Assembly (NCBI RefSeq): GCF_022811845.1
Contig: NZ_CP064266.1
Span: 372,001-436,000 of the forward strand
Direction of reading: 5' to 3'
Origin: Bacillus pseudomycoides
GTDB lineage: Bacteria; Bacillota; Bacilli; Bacillales; Bacillaceae_G
Length of the DNA stretch: 64,000 bases
Positions 16,374 to 25,872 of the stretch are shown one piece after another (within the stretch, counting starts at the first letter, position 1; every line of letters starts with the position of its first letter). The notes under the pieces were generated by a model. It saw only the letters and a list, made by a program, of their open reading frames with translations, searched no databases and had not been told where the DNA came from. Made by a program: the position numbers and the translations under genes.

Positions 16374-18713
16374 TTACCCTAACTGTTCTACTTCTTTATG
16401 ATTACGAATCGCTTCAAACCATGTATATAGTTGTTGATATGTGCTATAAACCAACTCTTTTTCTAATTGCAGGTGGTTCATTTTCTCACGATATGTGTTC
16501 GATTCAATTAAATCACGCTTTTTCATTTCTTCTGCCATAAAAATGACACCGTCTTTTATTGTAACAAATTCTAACTCAAAAAACACCTGTGTCATGAAAT
16601 TTACTGTATCTTTTGACCAACCTTTATGACGACATAGTTGTTCCCCATGTTGTCTTAAAGAAAACGGTGCTTTTTGATGTAAAAAGGAATAGTACCATTT
16701 AAAATGTTCTCTTGTTGGAACCGTACTAAATAAATGATTATTCTCTTGATAAAACAGCGTATAAATTCGCGCTGGGAAGCCCACCTTAAATAAACCACGC
16801 AATTCATCTGTTGCCTTTGGTAAATCTAGCAAAACAATATAGCGATCATCTAACTCATTCACTTCTGAAGCATGCATAAGTTGTTCTTTATATTCTTCTA
16901 AAGAAAATTTATTTAATACCTCTTCAGAAAAATACACCATTGTTACCTTTTCTCGCGAAAGTTCCGCTAAATTCGATTCTACATTACGCATGCTGCGCCA
17001 ATCAAATAATTGCCACGCGTCTACCGCAATATCTTGAATCATAAGTTGTGGTTTTTTGAAATTATTCCATTCATTAATAGATGCCTCACCGACAACAGAA
17101 ACGTGAGCAACTGGAGAAATTTCTTTCGCATAGGCTCCAAACCCAAATCCAATCGTATCTAACGTTGCCTGTCCCCCGCGAAGTCCCATTTTTAAATGCG
17201 AACCATCAGATCCAATCGCACGAATACTTTCTAACTCTGCATCTCTAATTGCGATACGCGGCTTCGGATTGCCAACGCCAAATGGCGCGAGCTTCTGCAT
17301 TTCTTCAATCGCTGAGAGCGTCACATCCTCCACTTTACAAATCGCATCAACTGTTGTAATCGGTGTAAAATCTTCAGGAGTTAAGATCGCATCTGCTTGT
17401 TCATTTAAACGGCGACGTAGTTCGTCTACATCATTCATGTGAAGCGTCATTCCCGCCGCCATTGGATGCCCCCCAAAATGCGGTAACAATTCCCTACAAT
17501 CTGATAAGTTCGCAAACAAATCAAACCCTGCAATACTACGCGCAGATCCTTTTGCTGTTTGCTTCTCAGGATCAATACACAATACAATTGTTGGGCGATA
17601 GAAAAGCTCTACTAATTTAGAAGCAACAATCCCTATCACACCTGGATTCCATCCTTCTCTCGCAAGGACTAGTACTTTATTGTCCGCTGGAAGATAGTTG
17701 TTTTCTACCTCTGCAATCGCCTCTTCTGTAATTTGCTTTACTATATCTTTTCGAAGCTTATTCATTTCATCGATTTCTTCAGCAAGCTCTTTTGCTTCTT
17801 CTGGATCCTCTGATAAAAGAAGATGAACAGCTGGTGCCGCATCTTCTAAACGACCGATTGCATTAATACGCGGTGCAATTGAGAAGCCAATGCTTTCTTC
17901 CGTAATCTCGCTTTGTGAAACATTCGCTACTTTAAATAATGCTTTTAAACCAATATTTTTCGTCATTCGCATTTGTTTCAGTCCGCGCTGTACAAGCAAT
18001 CTATTTTCACCATGAAGCGATACTAAATCGGCCACCGTACCAATCACCGCAATTTCTAATAAATGCTCTGGTACACGTCCAAGTAATGCATGTGCTACTT
18101 TAAACGCAACACCAACGCCCGCTAAATAATGAAACGGATAAACACCGCCTTCTAGCTTTGGATGAATAATCGCAAGTGCTTCCGGTAGTTCTGGCGGCGG
18201 TTCATGATGATCTGTAATAATTAAATCTATACCAAGCTCTTTTGCGACCTTAGCTTCATGAACTGCTGCGACACCTGTATCAACAGTAATGATAAGAGAA
18301 AATCCCGCACTGTGTGCCCAGCGAAATGCCTCTTCATTCGGTCCATACCCTTCCGTAAATCGGTTTGGAATATAGAACTCAACATCCGCACCTAGTTCTT
18401 GAAGTGCAAGGTATAACACTGTCGTACTACTTACACCGTCGGCATCGTAGTCACCAAAAATCAAAATTTGTTCTCCATTTTGAATGGCTTGCTTTACACG
18501 TTCTACCGTACGGTCCATTCCTTCAAGTAAAAATGGATCGTGAAATTCTTGCCCTGCTGCATTTAAAAAATCCACAATCTTATCTTCTGTATCTAAGCCT
18601 CTACCGAGGAATAACGAAGTAACAAGCGGTGATAATTGCAATTTACTTGCCAACTCACTTACCTGCTCTTCATTAAATGACTTTTCTTTCCAACGCGTCT
18701 TCGGTTGTAACAC
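16374..18713 (-). CDS. recJ: Single-strand-specific exonuclease RecJ
   Basis: 779 aa from a GTG start at 18713 (protein begins MLQPKTRWKEK). The longer frame to 18764 is rejected because AAGGGGTG sits just before this GTG. DHH phosphoesterase motifs are seen: DYDADGVSSTTVLY (motif I), ITDHH (motif III) and the DHHA1 element GGHPMAAGM. An OB-like nucleic-acid domain and the Firmicute-type C-terminal extension of about 200 residues follow. It digests single-stranded DNA 5' to 3' in recombination and base excision repair. Apt is next downstream. Confidence 0.93.
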   Translation of the reverse strand: MLQPKTRWKEKSFNEEQVSELASKLQLSPLVTSLFLGRGLDTEDKIVDFLNAAGQEFHDPFLLEGMDRTVERVKQAIQNGEQILIFGDYDADGVSSTTVLYLALQELGADVEFYIPNRFTEGYGPNEEAFRWAHSAGFSLIITVDTGVAAVHEAKVAKELGIDLIITDHHEPPPELPEALAIIHPKLEGGVYPFHYLAGVGVAFKVAHALLGRVPEHLLEIAVIGTVADLVSLHGENRLLVQRGLKQMRMTKNIGLKALFKVANVSQSEITEESIGFSIAPRINAIGRLEDAAPAVHLLLSEDPEEAKELAEEIDEMNKLRKDIVKQITEEAIAEVENNYLPADNKVLVLAREGWNPGVIGIVASKLVELFYRPTIVLCIDPEKQTAKGSARSIAGFDLFANLSDCRELLPHFGGHPMAAGMTLHMNDVDELRRRLNEQADAILTPEDFTPITTVDAICKVEDVTLSAIEEMQKLAPFGVGNPKPRIAIRDAELESIRAIGSDGSHLKMGLRGGQATLDTIGFGFGAYAKEISPVAHVSVVGEASINEWNNFKKPQLMIQDIAVDAWQLFDWRSMRNVESNLAELSREKVTMVYFSEEVLNKFSLEEYKEQLMHASEVNELDDRYIVLLDLPKATDELRGLFKVGFPARIYTLFYQENNHLFSTVPTREHFKWYYSFLHQKAPFSLRQHGEQLCRHKGWSKDTVNFMTQVFFELEFVTIKDGVIFMAEEMKKRDLIESNTYREKMNHLQLEKELVYSTYQQLYTWFEAIRNHKEVEQLG

Positions 18714-18836
18714 GAAATCACCCCTTAACCTGTCTATTATACAAGACAGATTAAGGGGTGACAATATGATGCAAACTACGAATGAATATCTCCATAATCA
18801 GATGAATATCTACTTCCTCATAGAAGCAAAATAAAT

Positions 18837-19730
18837 TTAATTCGGTGAATATGGATTAATATGCACAAAAACATTTTGTACATTATCTTGTTTCATCAAT
18901 ACCTCTTTTACATGTTTCCCGATGCGATGTCCCTCTTCCACCGTGATATATGGGTCTACAGAAACTTTAATATCAACAATCACATAATGCCCATGCTCTC
19001 TCGCATACAAAGAGCCAATCTTCTTCACACCCTCCACTTGAAGAACTGACTCTCTTAGGGGAACAACATCTTCCTCATGAAGTACATGATCAAGCGTTGT
19101 ATGAATCGCTTCTCTTCCAATACTCCATGCCATCTTTACAACAAGCAAAGAAACAAACAATCCCGCAACAGGATCGGCATATACAAGCCAATCTAAACCT
19201 AATTTATCTCCAATAATCGCTGCACAAATCCCGATTAAAGCTGCAATTGAAGAAAACACATCTGAACGGTGCTCATATGCATTTGCAATAATTGCATCAC
19301 TGTTTATCCGTTTCCCTAATCGATACTTATATTGAAACATACCTTCTTTTACCACGATAGAAAGGATCACCGCAAAAATTGCAATTCCCTTTGGTGGTTC
19401 AAGTTCCTGCGTAAAAGCTTTTATAGAAGAAACCGCAATTTCAATCCCAACAATAAATAATAATACCGCAACAATAATCGCTGAAATCGATTCCGCTTTC
19501 CCATGTCCGTACGGATGATCTTCATCTGGTGGTTGCTTTGCTGCACGTAATCCAAAAAATACAGCTAATGAACCAACTACATCTGACGCTGAATGAACTG
19601 CGTCCGCTAAAAGCGCCTTACTATTCCCAATATAACCGATTACCGCCTTTACAATCGCTAAGACAATATTTCCAACGATTCCAACAATAGCGCCAAACTC
19701 CGCCTGTTTAAAACGTTCATCTTTTTCCAT
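18837..19730 (-). CDS. Cation diffusion facilitator (CDF) family transporter
   Basis: 297 aa from the ATG at 19730 (MEKDERFKQAEFG), with AGAAGGGG upstream; the frame to 19754 begins before that site. Six membrane helices are expected. Metal-site residues are visible: DAVHSASD in helix II, HPYGHGKAE in the following loop, and HRSDVFSS in helix V, then a cytosolic C-terminal domain (VDIKVSVDPYITVEEGH). CDF proteins export Zn, Mn, Fe or Co by proton exchange; the metal cannot be told from sequence alone. A bcr1 copy lies directly upstream. Confidence 0.88.
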   Translation of the reverse strand: MEKDERFKQAEFGAIVGIVGNIVLAIVKAVIGYIGNSKALLADAVHSASDVVGSLAVFFGLRAAKQPPDEDHPYGHGKAESISAIIVAVLLFIVGIEIAVSSIKAFTQELEPPKGIAIFAVILSIVVKEGMFQYKYRLGKRINSDAIIANAYEHRSDVFSSIAALIGICAAIIGDKLGLDWLVYADPVAGLFVSLLVVKMAWSIGREAIHTTLDHVLHEEDVVPLRESVLQVEGVKKIGSLYAREHGHYVIVDIKVSVDPYITVEEGHRIGKHVKEVLMKQDNVQNVFVHINPYSPN

Positions 19731-19770
19731 AAATGAAACCCCTTCTTTTCTCAAACTACCTTTTTATTCT

Positions 19771-19908
19771 GCATTAACTACGCAGTAATACTCCCACCTC
19801 AAATTTTAACGAAAGCAAAGAAGTTAGATGGGAGATGAACTGCCATTAAATACCCGATTCATTCCACTAACCTTTAGCAAAAGGCGCTAAAGAAAGTGTC
19901 ACTTTAGT
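19771..19908. repeat. bcr1-type interspersed repeat, copy 2
   Basis: 138 nt from GCATTAAC to CACTTTAG. It shares with copy 1 the CTCCCACCTCAAA block, the GAAAGCAAAGAAGTTAG block, GGGAGATG, ACCCGATT, and the terminal GTCACTTTA. It fills most of the gap between secDF and the CDF gene. The stem changes relative to copy 1 keep pairing: A-T becomes G-C next to CAGT/ACTG, and one C-G becomes a U-G wobble when read as minus-strand RNA. Confidence 0.8.
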
Positions 19909-19922
19909 GTATCCGCAAACGA

Positions 19923-19956
19923 AAAAAGAGATGCCTCTTAAGAGGCATCATCTTTT
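19923..19956 (-). terminator. Terminator after secDF
   Basis: Stem GATGCCTCT / AGAGGCATC, 2-nt loop, then CTCTTTTTTC on the minus strand. Confidence 0.85.
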
Positions 19957-19976
19957 TATATGTTTTGTTCTAATTT

Positions 19977-22241
19977 TTATACTTGTGGTTCAGACACTTC
20001 ATTTTCTACTTTCTTCTTGCCTTTTCCTTTTTTCAATCGGCGATTTTCAAGCATTAGCCAGATTTGAGAAGCAACGAAGATAGAAGAGTACGTACCTACA
20101 ACTAGCCCAACCGTTAATGCAATTGAGAAGTTTCGCAGTGATTCACTACCAAAGATAAGCAGTGCAATAACAGGGAACAATACAGTTAAAACTGTGTTAA
20201 TTGAGCGACCAATTGTTTGGCGAATACTTGAGTTTACAATTTCCTCCAAATCTTTCAAATCGCGAATTCGTTTTTTCTGTTTGTATAGCTCACGGTTTCG
20301 GTCAAATGTAACAATCGAGTCATTAATCGAATAACCAATGATTGTTAATACCGCCGCAATAAACGTTAAATCTACTTCCAATTGGAAGATACTGAACACA
20401 ACAATCATCACAAATGCATCATGCAATAATGCGATTACTGCAGATAACGCATATGTGAAACGGAAACGAATACTTACATATAAAATGATAACCGCTGAGG
20501 CAATCATAACTGCAATAAATGCATTTCGTGCAATTTCTTTCCCGATTGTTGGAGAAACTGTACTTATATTTGGATCTGTACCGTATTTATCGTGGAAGAA
20601 TGTTTTTGCCTTTGCAATTTCATCTTTCGATAACACACCAATTGTACGAACGGCAAATCCTTTTTTATCATCCCCTGTTGGTACAATGTCCTCTTTTTTC
20701 ACATTAATTTTTAACTCATGTAAATCTTTTTGAACTTGCTCTACACTAATCGCTTGTTTTGACTGCAAGTCCATACGTGTACCACTTGCAAAATCAATTC
20801 CAAGATTCATTTTGAAAATTGGTAGTATAATTGCTCCAGCGATTACAACTACAATCGAGAACAAGAAGAATTTATGACCAATATTTACAAAGTTAATACG
20901 ATCAAATCGAGTTGGTGCATGCTCTACACCTTTTGACAATGGAATAATTTCTTTCTGTTTCACACCAAAGTAAGATATTTTCTTATCGAAGTAACGGCTT
21001 TTTACAAGTAATCCAAGTAAGAAACGAGTACCGAATACGTTCGTAATGAAACCGACTAAAATACTCACAATTAAACTTGTCGCAAATCCTTTTACAGAAC
21101 TATTACCATAAACGAATAACACACCAGCTGCTGCAATTGTCGTAATGTTTGCATCTAAAATTGTTGCTAACGAACGGTGATTACCCGCGCGATATGCCGA
21201 CATCATCGACTTGCCTATTCGCAATTCTTCCTTCAGTCGCTCGTACGTAATGATATTCGCGTCAACCGCAATACCAACCCCGAGCACTAACGCTGCAATA
21301 CCTGGCAATGTAAGGACAGCGTGCATCCAGTTAAAGACAAGCAATGTAATGAAAATATATAACCCTAACATAATTACCGCTACAAGTCCTGGCAAGCGGT
21401 AGAATACAAGCATAAATAAGAAAATAATTGCAATCCCGATCACACTAGCAAAGATCGTTTGCTGTAATGCTTGTTCACCGAATTTCGCTCCAACAGATGT
21501 TGAATACATTTCTTTTAAATCAACAGGAAGTGCACCAGCGTTTAATAAGTCTGAAAGCTGCTTCGCACTTTCAACTGTAAAGTTTCCACCAACGATGGAT
21601 ACTTCCGCTTGGTTAAATACTTGATTTACCGTTGCCGCTGATAAAAATTTCGGATTTGGTTTTGCTGCTTCTGCTTTATAAGAATCTTTACCTTCTTCAA
21701 AATCAAGCCAAATCACCATTAAATTTGTTGGTGGCGGCATTTTCGATATTTTTTCAGTTACTTCGCGGAATTTTTCAGCACTTTTTAATGTAAGTCCAAC
21801 GCTTGGTCGACCTTGATCATCAAACGTTTGCTTCGCCCCTCCACCTTTTAAATCTGTTCCATCCATGAGAAGATTATCATTCACATCACGGAATGTTAAT
21901 TTCGCTTGAGTAGATAAAATCTCACGTGCTTTTTGCTGATCTTGTACGCCAGCAAGCTGGACACGAATTCGATCTTCCCCTTCAATTTGAATGTTCGGCT
22001 CACTAACACCGAGAACATTCACACGATTTTCAAGAGCACCCACTGTACTTACAAGTGCCTCTCGATCAATTTTATCTCCCTTTTTCGCTGGCTTTACTTC
22101 ATACAAAATTTCAAAGCCACCGCGAAGGTCTAGTCCAAGACTAATCCCTTTTGTTATGTTTTTCCCTGTCGCACCAATAATTCCACCGATTAATAATACG
22201 ATGAGAAAGAACGCGACGATTCTAGTACTTCGCTTTGCCAT
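19977..22241 (-). CDS. secDF: Fused protein translocase subunit SecDF
   Basis: 754 aa with SecD and SecF joined, as in Bacillus. SecD half: LGLDLRGGFEILYEV near residue 36, the P1 periplasmic-type domain, then GIAVDANIITYERLKEELR. SecF half: GIDFASGTRMDLQSKQAI near residue 482 and YSINDSIVTFDRNREL. Twelve membrane helices are expected. It uses the proton gradient to pull secreted proteins through SecYEG. YajC (25873) is encoded nearby in the same orientation, and comN is the next gene upstream. Confidence 0.95.
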   Translation of the reverse strand: MAKRSTRIVAFFLIVLLIGGIIGATGKNITKGISLGLDLRGGFEILYEVKPAKKGDKIDREALVSTVGALENRVNVLGVSEPNIQIEGEDRIRVQLAGVQDQQKAREILSTQAKLTFRDVNDNLLMDGTDLKGGGAKQTFDDQGRPSVGLTLKSAEKFREVTEKISKMPPPTNLMVIWLDFEEGKDSYKAEAAKPNPKFLSAATVNQVFNQAEVSIVGGNFTVESAKQLSDLLNAGALPVDLKEMYSTSVGAKFGEQALQQTIFASVIGIAIIFLFMLVFYRLPGLVAVIMLGLYIFITLLVFNWMHAVLTLPGIAALVLGVGIAVDANIITYERLKEELRIGKSMMSAYRAGNHRSLATILDANITTIAAAGVLFVYGNSSVKGFATSLIVSILVGFITNVFGTRFLLGLLVKSRYFDKKISYFGVKQKEIIPLSKGVEHAPTRFDRINFVNIGHKFFLFSIVVVIAGAIILPIFKMNLGIDFASGTRMDLQSKQAISVEQVQKDLHELKINVKKEDIVPTGDDKKGFAVRTIGVLSKDEIAKAKTFFHDKYGTDPNISTVSPTIGKEIARNAFIAVMIASAVIILYVSIRFRFTYALSAVIALLHDAFVMIVVFSIFQLEVDLTFIAAVLTIIGYSINDSIVTFDRNRELYKQKKRIRDLKDLEEIVNSSIRQTIGRSINTVLTVLFPVIALLIFGSESLRNFSIALTVGLVVGTYSSIFVASQIWLMLENRRLKKGKGKKKVENEVSEPQV

Positions 22242-22362
22242 ATGTACCTTCTTTCTGCTACTAAAACCATAAACAAATCACATCATTCATTTACGCTAGA
22301 CAATTTCCTGTAACAATCATTTCTGTTTATTCACAGGTATTCCTCTACACTTATATATTTGT

Positions 22363-22407
22363 CTAGTTAGTAGGCTTCCTTTCTGTGAATTTTAATTTTC
22401 TTGCCAT
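22363..22407 (-). other. Possible 14-codon leader ORF and hairpin upstream of secDF
   Basis: In the 340-nt gap between secDF and comN an ATG at 22407 opens MARKLKFTERKPTN followed by TAG, with a weak GCGAGG ahead. It overlaps one arm of an inverted repeat (ATATAGGT at 22406-22413 with ACCTATAC at 22449-22456). No other gene is seen in 22242-22581. Confidence 0.2.
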
Positions 22408-22581
22408 ATAGGTAAACCTCGCTTCTACGCCTTATGCGCTGAACCGCAACCTATACCTTACTACCAATTTTTATAACCTCTGCTTTCTACCTCCTTTACT
22501 TAAAATCTCTGACATATACATTCCTCTTTATCAATACCTATCATTATACTGCAAAAGGAAGAACAAACCAATTACAGCCGA

Positions 22582-22866
22582 TTATTTATTTTCATATTCG
22601 TCAAATGACCAAAGTGGTTCTTGATATGCTTCTACCGTTAAATATGTCATATACTCATTTGCTGTTAATGTTAACACATCATTCACAAGCTCATGCAATC
22701 TAACTTCACTATCTACCTTTTTCCACTTTTTACTTTTTAAACATTTCCAAATATCCTCAGTTGTCACTCTATCATAGCCAATCATTTGAAATTCTTCTAC
22801 TTTACTTTCTAAAACGATTTGCAACTGTCCGCGGTAAGCTTCTACCAACCCTTCTTTCTCAACCAT
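22582..22866 (-). CDS. comN: Post-transcriptional regulator ComN (YrzD)
   Basis: 94-aa protein matching the short ComN family by length, sequence style (IGYDRVTTEDIWKCLKSKKW, then NEYMTYLTVEAY) and position between secDF and spoVB, the same as yrzD/comN in B. subtilis. There ComN promotes accumulation of comE operon mRNA and localises to division sites. No membrane segment. A good ribosome site (AAGGAGATG) precedes the ATG. Confidence 0.8.
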   Translation of the reverse strand: MVEKEGLVEAYRGQLQIVLESKVEEFQMIGYDRVTTEDIWKCLKSKKWKKVDSEVRLHELVNDVLTLTANEYMTYLTVEAYQEPLWSFDEYENK

Positions 22867-22911
22867 ACATCACATCTCCTTTTTATTTCAGCACGAAAAG
22901 TCGCTTTTCAT

Positions 22912-22989
22912 CCCGCTCTAATGGACAGCAATAACCGCCTTTAAGAGTTCCATTTCTCGAGTTTCTTCTTAGTAGAAGTTTTACTTTAT
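22912..22989. repeat. Degenerate bcr1-like fragment
   Basis: CCCGCTCTAATGGACAGCAA resembles the left end of copy 1 (CCCGCATTAACGGACAGTAA), and the right end GAAGTTTTACTTTAT resembles AAAGTTTCACTTTAT. The middle hairpin blocks are missing, so this is a decayed or internally deleted copy, or a related family. Confidence 0.4.
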
Positions 22990-23011
22990 GTGTTCATCCT
23001 CTTAAATGCTT

Positions 23012-23040
23012 GTCATTCTTGTCTCATACGTGCATATAAA
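23012..23040 (+). promoter_or_regulatory. Possible sigma-E promoter of spoVB
   Basis: GTCATTC, 14-nt spacer, CATATAAA; resembles the sigma-E pattern, and spoVB is a sigma-E gene in B. subtilis. The match is only partial. Confidence 0.35.
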
Positions 23041-23085
23041 TTATTGTAAATCATTCCATTGATTTTGAGAAGGTAGGAGAAGACC

Positions 23086-24645
23086 ATGACGAGACAAAGC
23101 TTTTTACGAGGTGCATTTATTTTAATGATTGCCGGGTTTATTACGAAAATTCTCGGGTTCATAAACCGAATTGTAATGGCGCGTATTTTAGGAGAAGAAG
23201 GTGTCGGTCTTTATATGATGGCTGTCCCCACCTTTATTTTAGCAATTACATTAACACAAATCGGACTTCCTGTTGCCATTGCCAAATTCGTTGCAGAAGC
23301 GGAAGCAGTACATGACAAACAAAAAGTGAAGAGAATATTAACAGTGTCATTAGCTGTTACATCCGTTATTAGTATTGTCTTAACGATTGCAATCATGCTT
23401 CTCACTCCAATTTTAGCTGAAACTTTATTAACAGATAGAAGAACATACTATCCACTCATGGCCATTTTGCCTGTCGTTCCTGTCATTGCTGTTTCATCTG
23501 TTTTGCGCGGTTATTTCCAAGGAAAGCAAAATATGAAACCAAGCGCTTATGCACAAGTGTTAGAACAAGTTGTCCGTATTACAATTATTGCCGTTTGTAT
23601 TCGTCTATTTTTGCCTTATGGTGTTGAATATGCAGCTGCAGGAGCGATGTTATCAGCTGTACTTGGCGAAGTAGCGTCGTTATTATTTTTACTCACCCTA
23701 TTCCAGCGTGAAAAGCATCTCTCGATACGATCTGGCTTTATGAGCACAGTCAAGCAAAGTAAAAATACATTTCATTCACTTATGGAAATTGCACTTCCAA
23801 CTACAGGGAGTCGCTTAATTGGATCGGTCTCTTACTTTTTCGAACCAATTGTCGTTATGCAAAGCTTAGCTATTGCCGGTGTCGCTGCTTCAGTCGCTAC
23901 GCAGCAATACGGCATATTAAATGGCTATGCCTTCCCACTCTTATCATTGCCAGCTTTTATTACATATGCTCTTTCTACAGCACTTGTACCATCCGTTAGT
24001 GAAGCAATGGCAAAAAGGCAGTATCGATTAGTAGAACATCGTCTGCAACAAGCGCTGCGTATTTCTTTAATTACTGGAGGCTGGTCTGTCGTTATCCTTT
24101 ATATATTCGCTTCACCTGTTTTAACTCTCATGTACGGTTCAGATAGCGCAACTGCATTCATTCAATTACTTGCACCTTGCTTTTTATTTCACTATTTCCA
24201 AAGTCCCCTCACATCTGTTTTGCAAGCTTTAAACTTAGCACGCGCCGCGATGATGAACACATTTATCGGAGCTATTGTAAAACTGCTCGTTATTTTCTTA
24301 CTCGCTTCACGTTCAGAATTTCAAATGATGGGGGTCGCAATTGCAATTGCAGCTAACATTGTGACAGTAACATTCCTTCACTATGCAACAGTCTTAAAGA
24401 AAATTACATTTACAATTTACATGAGAGATTATGTTTTCGGAGGGATTACGATTGTCCTCGCAGGAACTTTCGGATTCTATCTTCACAAATACATTATTTT
24501 TTCACATTCACTCGGCATACAAACATTATGGGAAATTACATTAACCACTATCCTTTACATTGTGCTGCTTCTTATTTTCAAACTCATCCGTAAAGATGAA
24601 CTACAGCGCCTCCCATTACTCCGAAAACTATCATTTTTGAAATAA
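23086..24645 (+). CDS. spoVB: Stage V sporulation protein B, MOP-family flippase
   Basis: 519-aa polytopic protein (about 14 membrane helices) of the MATE/MurJ-like exporter superfamily. It begins MTRQSFLRGAFILMIAGF, with ITKILGFINRIVMARILGEE, the family signature. SpoVB in the mother-cell membrane is needed for spore cortex peptidoglycan synthesis, probably as a lipid II flippase. The position next to comN and the DUF421 gene agrees with B. subtilis. The ribosome site is AAGGTAGGAGA. Confidence 0.92.
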   Translation: MTRQSFLRGAFILMIAGFITKILGFINRIVMARILGEEGVGLYMMAVPTFILAITLTQIGLPVAIAKFVAEAEAVHDKQKVKRILTVSLAVTSVISIVLTIAIMLLTPILAETLLTDRRTYYPLMAILPVVPVIAVSSVLRGYFQGKQNMKPSAYAQVLEQVVRITIIAVCIRLFLPYGVEYAAAGAMLSAVLGEVASLLFLLTLFQREKHLSIRSGFMSTVKQSKNTFHSLMEIALPTTGSRLIGSVSYFFEPIVVMQSLAIAGVAASVATQQYGILNGYAFPLLSLPAFITYALSTALVPSVSEAMAKRQYRLVEHRLQQALRISLITGGWSVVILYIFASPVLTLMYGSDSATAFIQLLAPCFLFHYFQSPLTSVLQALNLARAAMMNTFIGAIVKLLVIFLLASRSEFQMMGVAIAIAANIVTVTFLHYATVLKKITFTIYMRDYVFGGITIVLAGTFGFYLHKYIIFSHSLGIQTLWEITLTTILYIVLLLIFKLIRKDELQRLPLLRKLSFLK

Positions 24646-24654
24646 CCACACGTG

Positions 24655-24690
24655 TAAGAAGCTTGCTTTTTCGATAGCAAGCTTCTTACT
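24655..24690. terminator. Bidirectional terminator after spoVB and yrbG
   Basis: TAAGAAGCTTGC / GCAAGCTTCTTA stem with TTTTTCGATA loop region, between convergent genes. Confidence 0.75.
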
Positions 24691-25342
24691 TATCTTTTAA
24701 ATCCACAAAAAACTTTCCATTTTGAAAGCTACAATACGAAATTTCGGTTACATTACTGTATCCTATATTGTCTAATTTTTTCATAAGCCATTCTTCCGAT
24801 TGTTCAATCATCTGCAAGTGTGATTCTTGAATTTCTCCATCAATAATCAGTGGAAATGAAAAAATCGGCATATCATCTTTATTTTTTTTACTCTTTTGCT
24901 TTTCAAATACAGATAGTTTTCCCGAAGCTTCTAAAATAGCATATTCAACATCGCGAATATCGCCAATCCCTTCTTCTCTTAACTGCATTAATAAATCATC
25001 CATATTATAACGTTGCTTTCGCATTTGTTTCTCATCAATTTTCCCTCTCCGAACAACAATAGCTGGTTCACCATCGATTAAATGACGTATCTTCCCACTT
25101 TTGAGGGAAGCATATGCCAATACGATCTGAATCACTACAATTACTACCATAGGAACAATTTGATCCCACATAGGACGATCAGCGTCAATAATTCCTAATA
25201 CAGCAAGTTCTCCTAACATAATGAAGACGACTAAGTCTAAGATACTCAATTCCCCGATTTCACGCTTTCCCATAACCCGAAAGATGATTAGCATAATAAA
25301 ATACAGTACCACCGTTCGTAAAGCAATTCCCCATAGTTCCAT
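24686..25342 (-). CDS. yrbG: DUF421 membrane protein, YrbG-like
   Basis: 218 aa. Three N-terminal helices (RTVVLYFIMLIIFRVMGKRE, then VFIMLGELAVLGII and MVVIVVIQIVLAYASL) are followed by a cytosolic domain carrying the DUF421 motif GEPAIVVRRGKIDEKQMRKQ and RDVEYAILEASGKLSVF. This is the YetF/YdfR/YrbG family; germination roles are reported for relatives but I infer none here. Adjacent to spoVB as in B. subtilis. Ribosome site GAAAGGGG. Confidence 0.85.
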   Translation of the reverse strand: MELWGIALRTVVLYFIMLIIFRVMGKREIGELSILDLVVFIMLGELAVLGIIDADRPMWDQIVPMVVIVVIQIVLAYASLKSGKIRHLIDGEPAIVVRRGKIDEKQMRKQRYNMDDLLMQLREEGIGDIRDVEYAILEASGKLSVFEKQKSKKNKDDMPIFSFPLIIDGEIQESHLQMIEQSEEWLMKKLDNIGYSNVTEISYCSFQNGKFFVDLKDK

Positions 25343-25456
25343 CTTTAATCCCCTTTCTATACATTTCTTCTAAAGTGTAGTTTAACCAGCAAAAAAGAAA
25401 CTAGTCTAACTTACACGAAATGAAAATATGCTTGTATTAAAAAGGAGGAATGCATA

Positions 25457-25840
25457 ATGGATGGAACAAAAAAATTATCTACAGCAATCGGTTTTGGTAT
25501 TATCACTTTATTAATACTCGCCTCAGTTACAAGCATGGTAATTGCTCTATTATTAAAGTTTACAAATATCAGTGAAGGAACACTGACAGTAACCCTTTTC
25601 ATACTCGCCATTCTTTCTATGCTCATCTCTGGTTTTGTCGCTGGTAAAAAAGCACAAGGAAAAGGTTGGTTAGTTGGGCTTACAACTGGGATTACCTTTA
25701 CCATTCTTGTTTTTCTCGTTAGCTACTTAGGATTCTCAAATTCTTTGTCTAAGTCACAACTTCTCTATCAACTAGCTTTAATGGGGGCAAGTACACTCGG
25801 AGGTATATTTGGTGTTAACATGACAAAACGTACTAATTAA
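25457..25840 (+). CDS. yrzE: TIGR04086-family four-helix membrane protein (YrzE)
   Basis: 127 aa, almost entirely four hydrophobic helices separated by short loops with GFVAGKKAQGKGWLVGLTTG, typical of TIGR04086. Excellent ribosome site AAAGGAGGAATGC. It is divergent from yrbG and convergent with yajC, as in B. subtilis (yrbG-yrzE-yrbF). The function is not known. Confidence 0.85.
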   Translation: MDGTKKLSTAIGFGIITLLILASVTSMVIALLLKFTNISEGTLTVTLFILAILSMLISGFVAGKKAQGKGWLVGLTTGITFTILVFLVSYLGFSNSLSKSQLLYQLALMGASTLGGIFGVNMTKRTN

Positions 25841-25841
25841 A

Positions 25842-25870
25842 AGAAGCCCTGCATTTGCAGGGCTTCTACT
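25842..25870. terminator. Bidirectional terminator between yrzE and yajC
   Basis: Perfect 11-bp stem AGAAGCCCTGC / GCAGGGCTTCT with an ATTT loop. Confidence 0.85.
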
Positions 25871-25872
25871 TG

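Noticed and set aside
22481..22500. Strong Shine-Dalgarno-like AAAGGAGGTAG in the secDF-comN gap
   Set aside because: No ATG, GTG or TTG at a usable distance begins a credible ORF.
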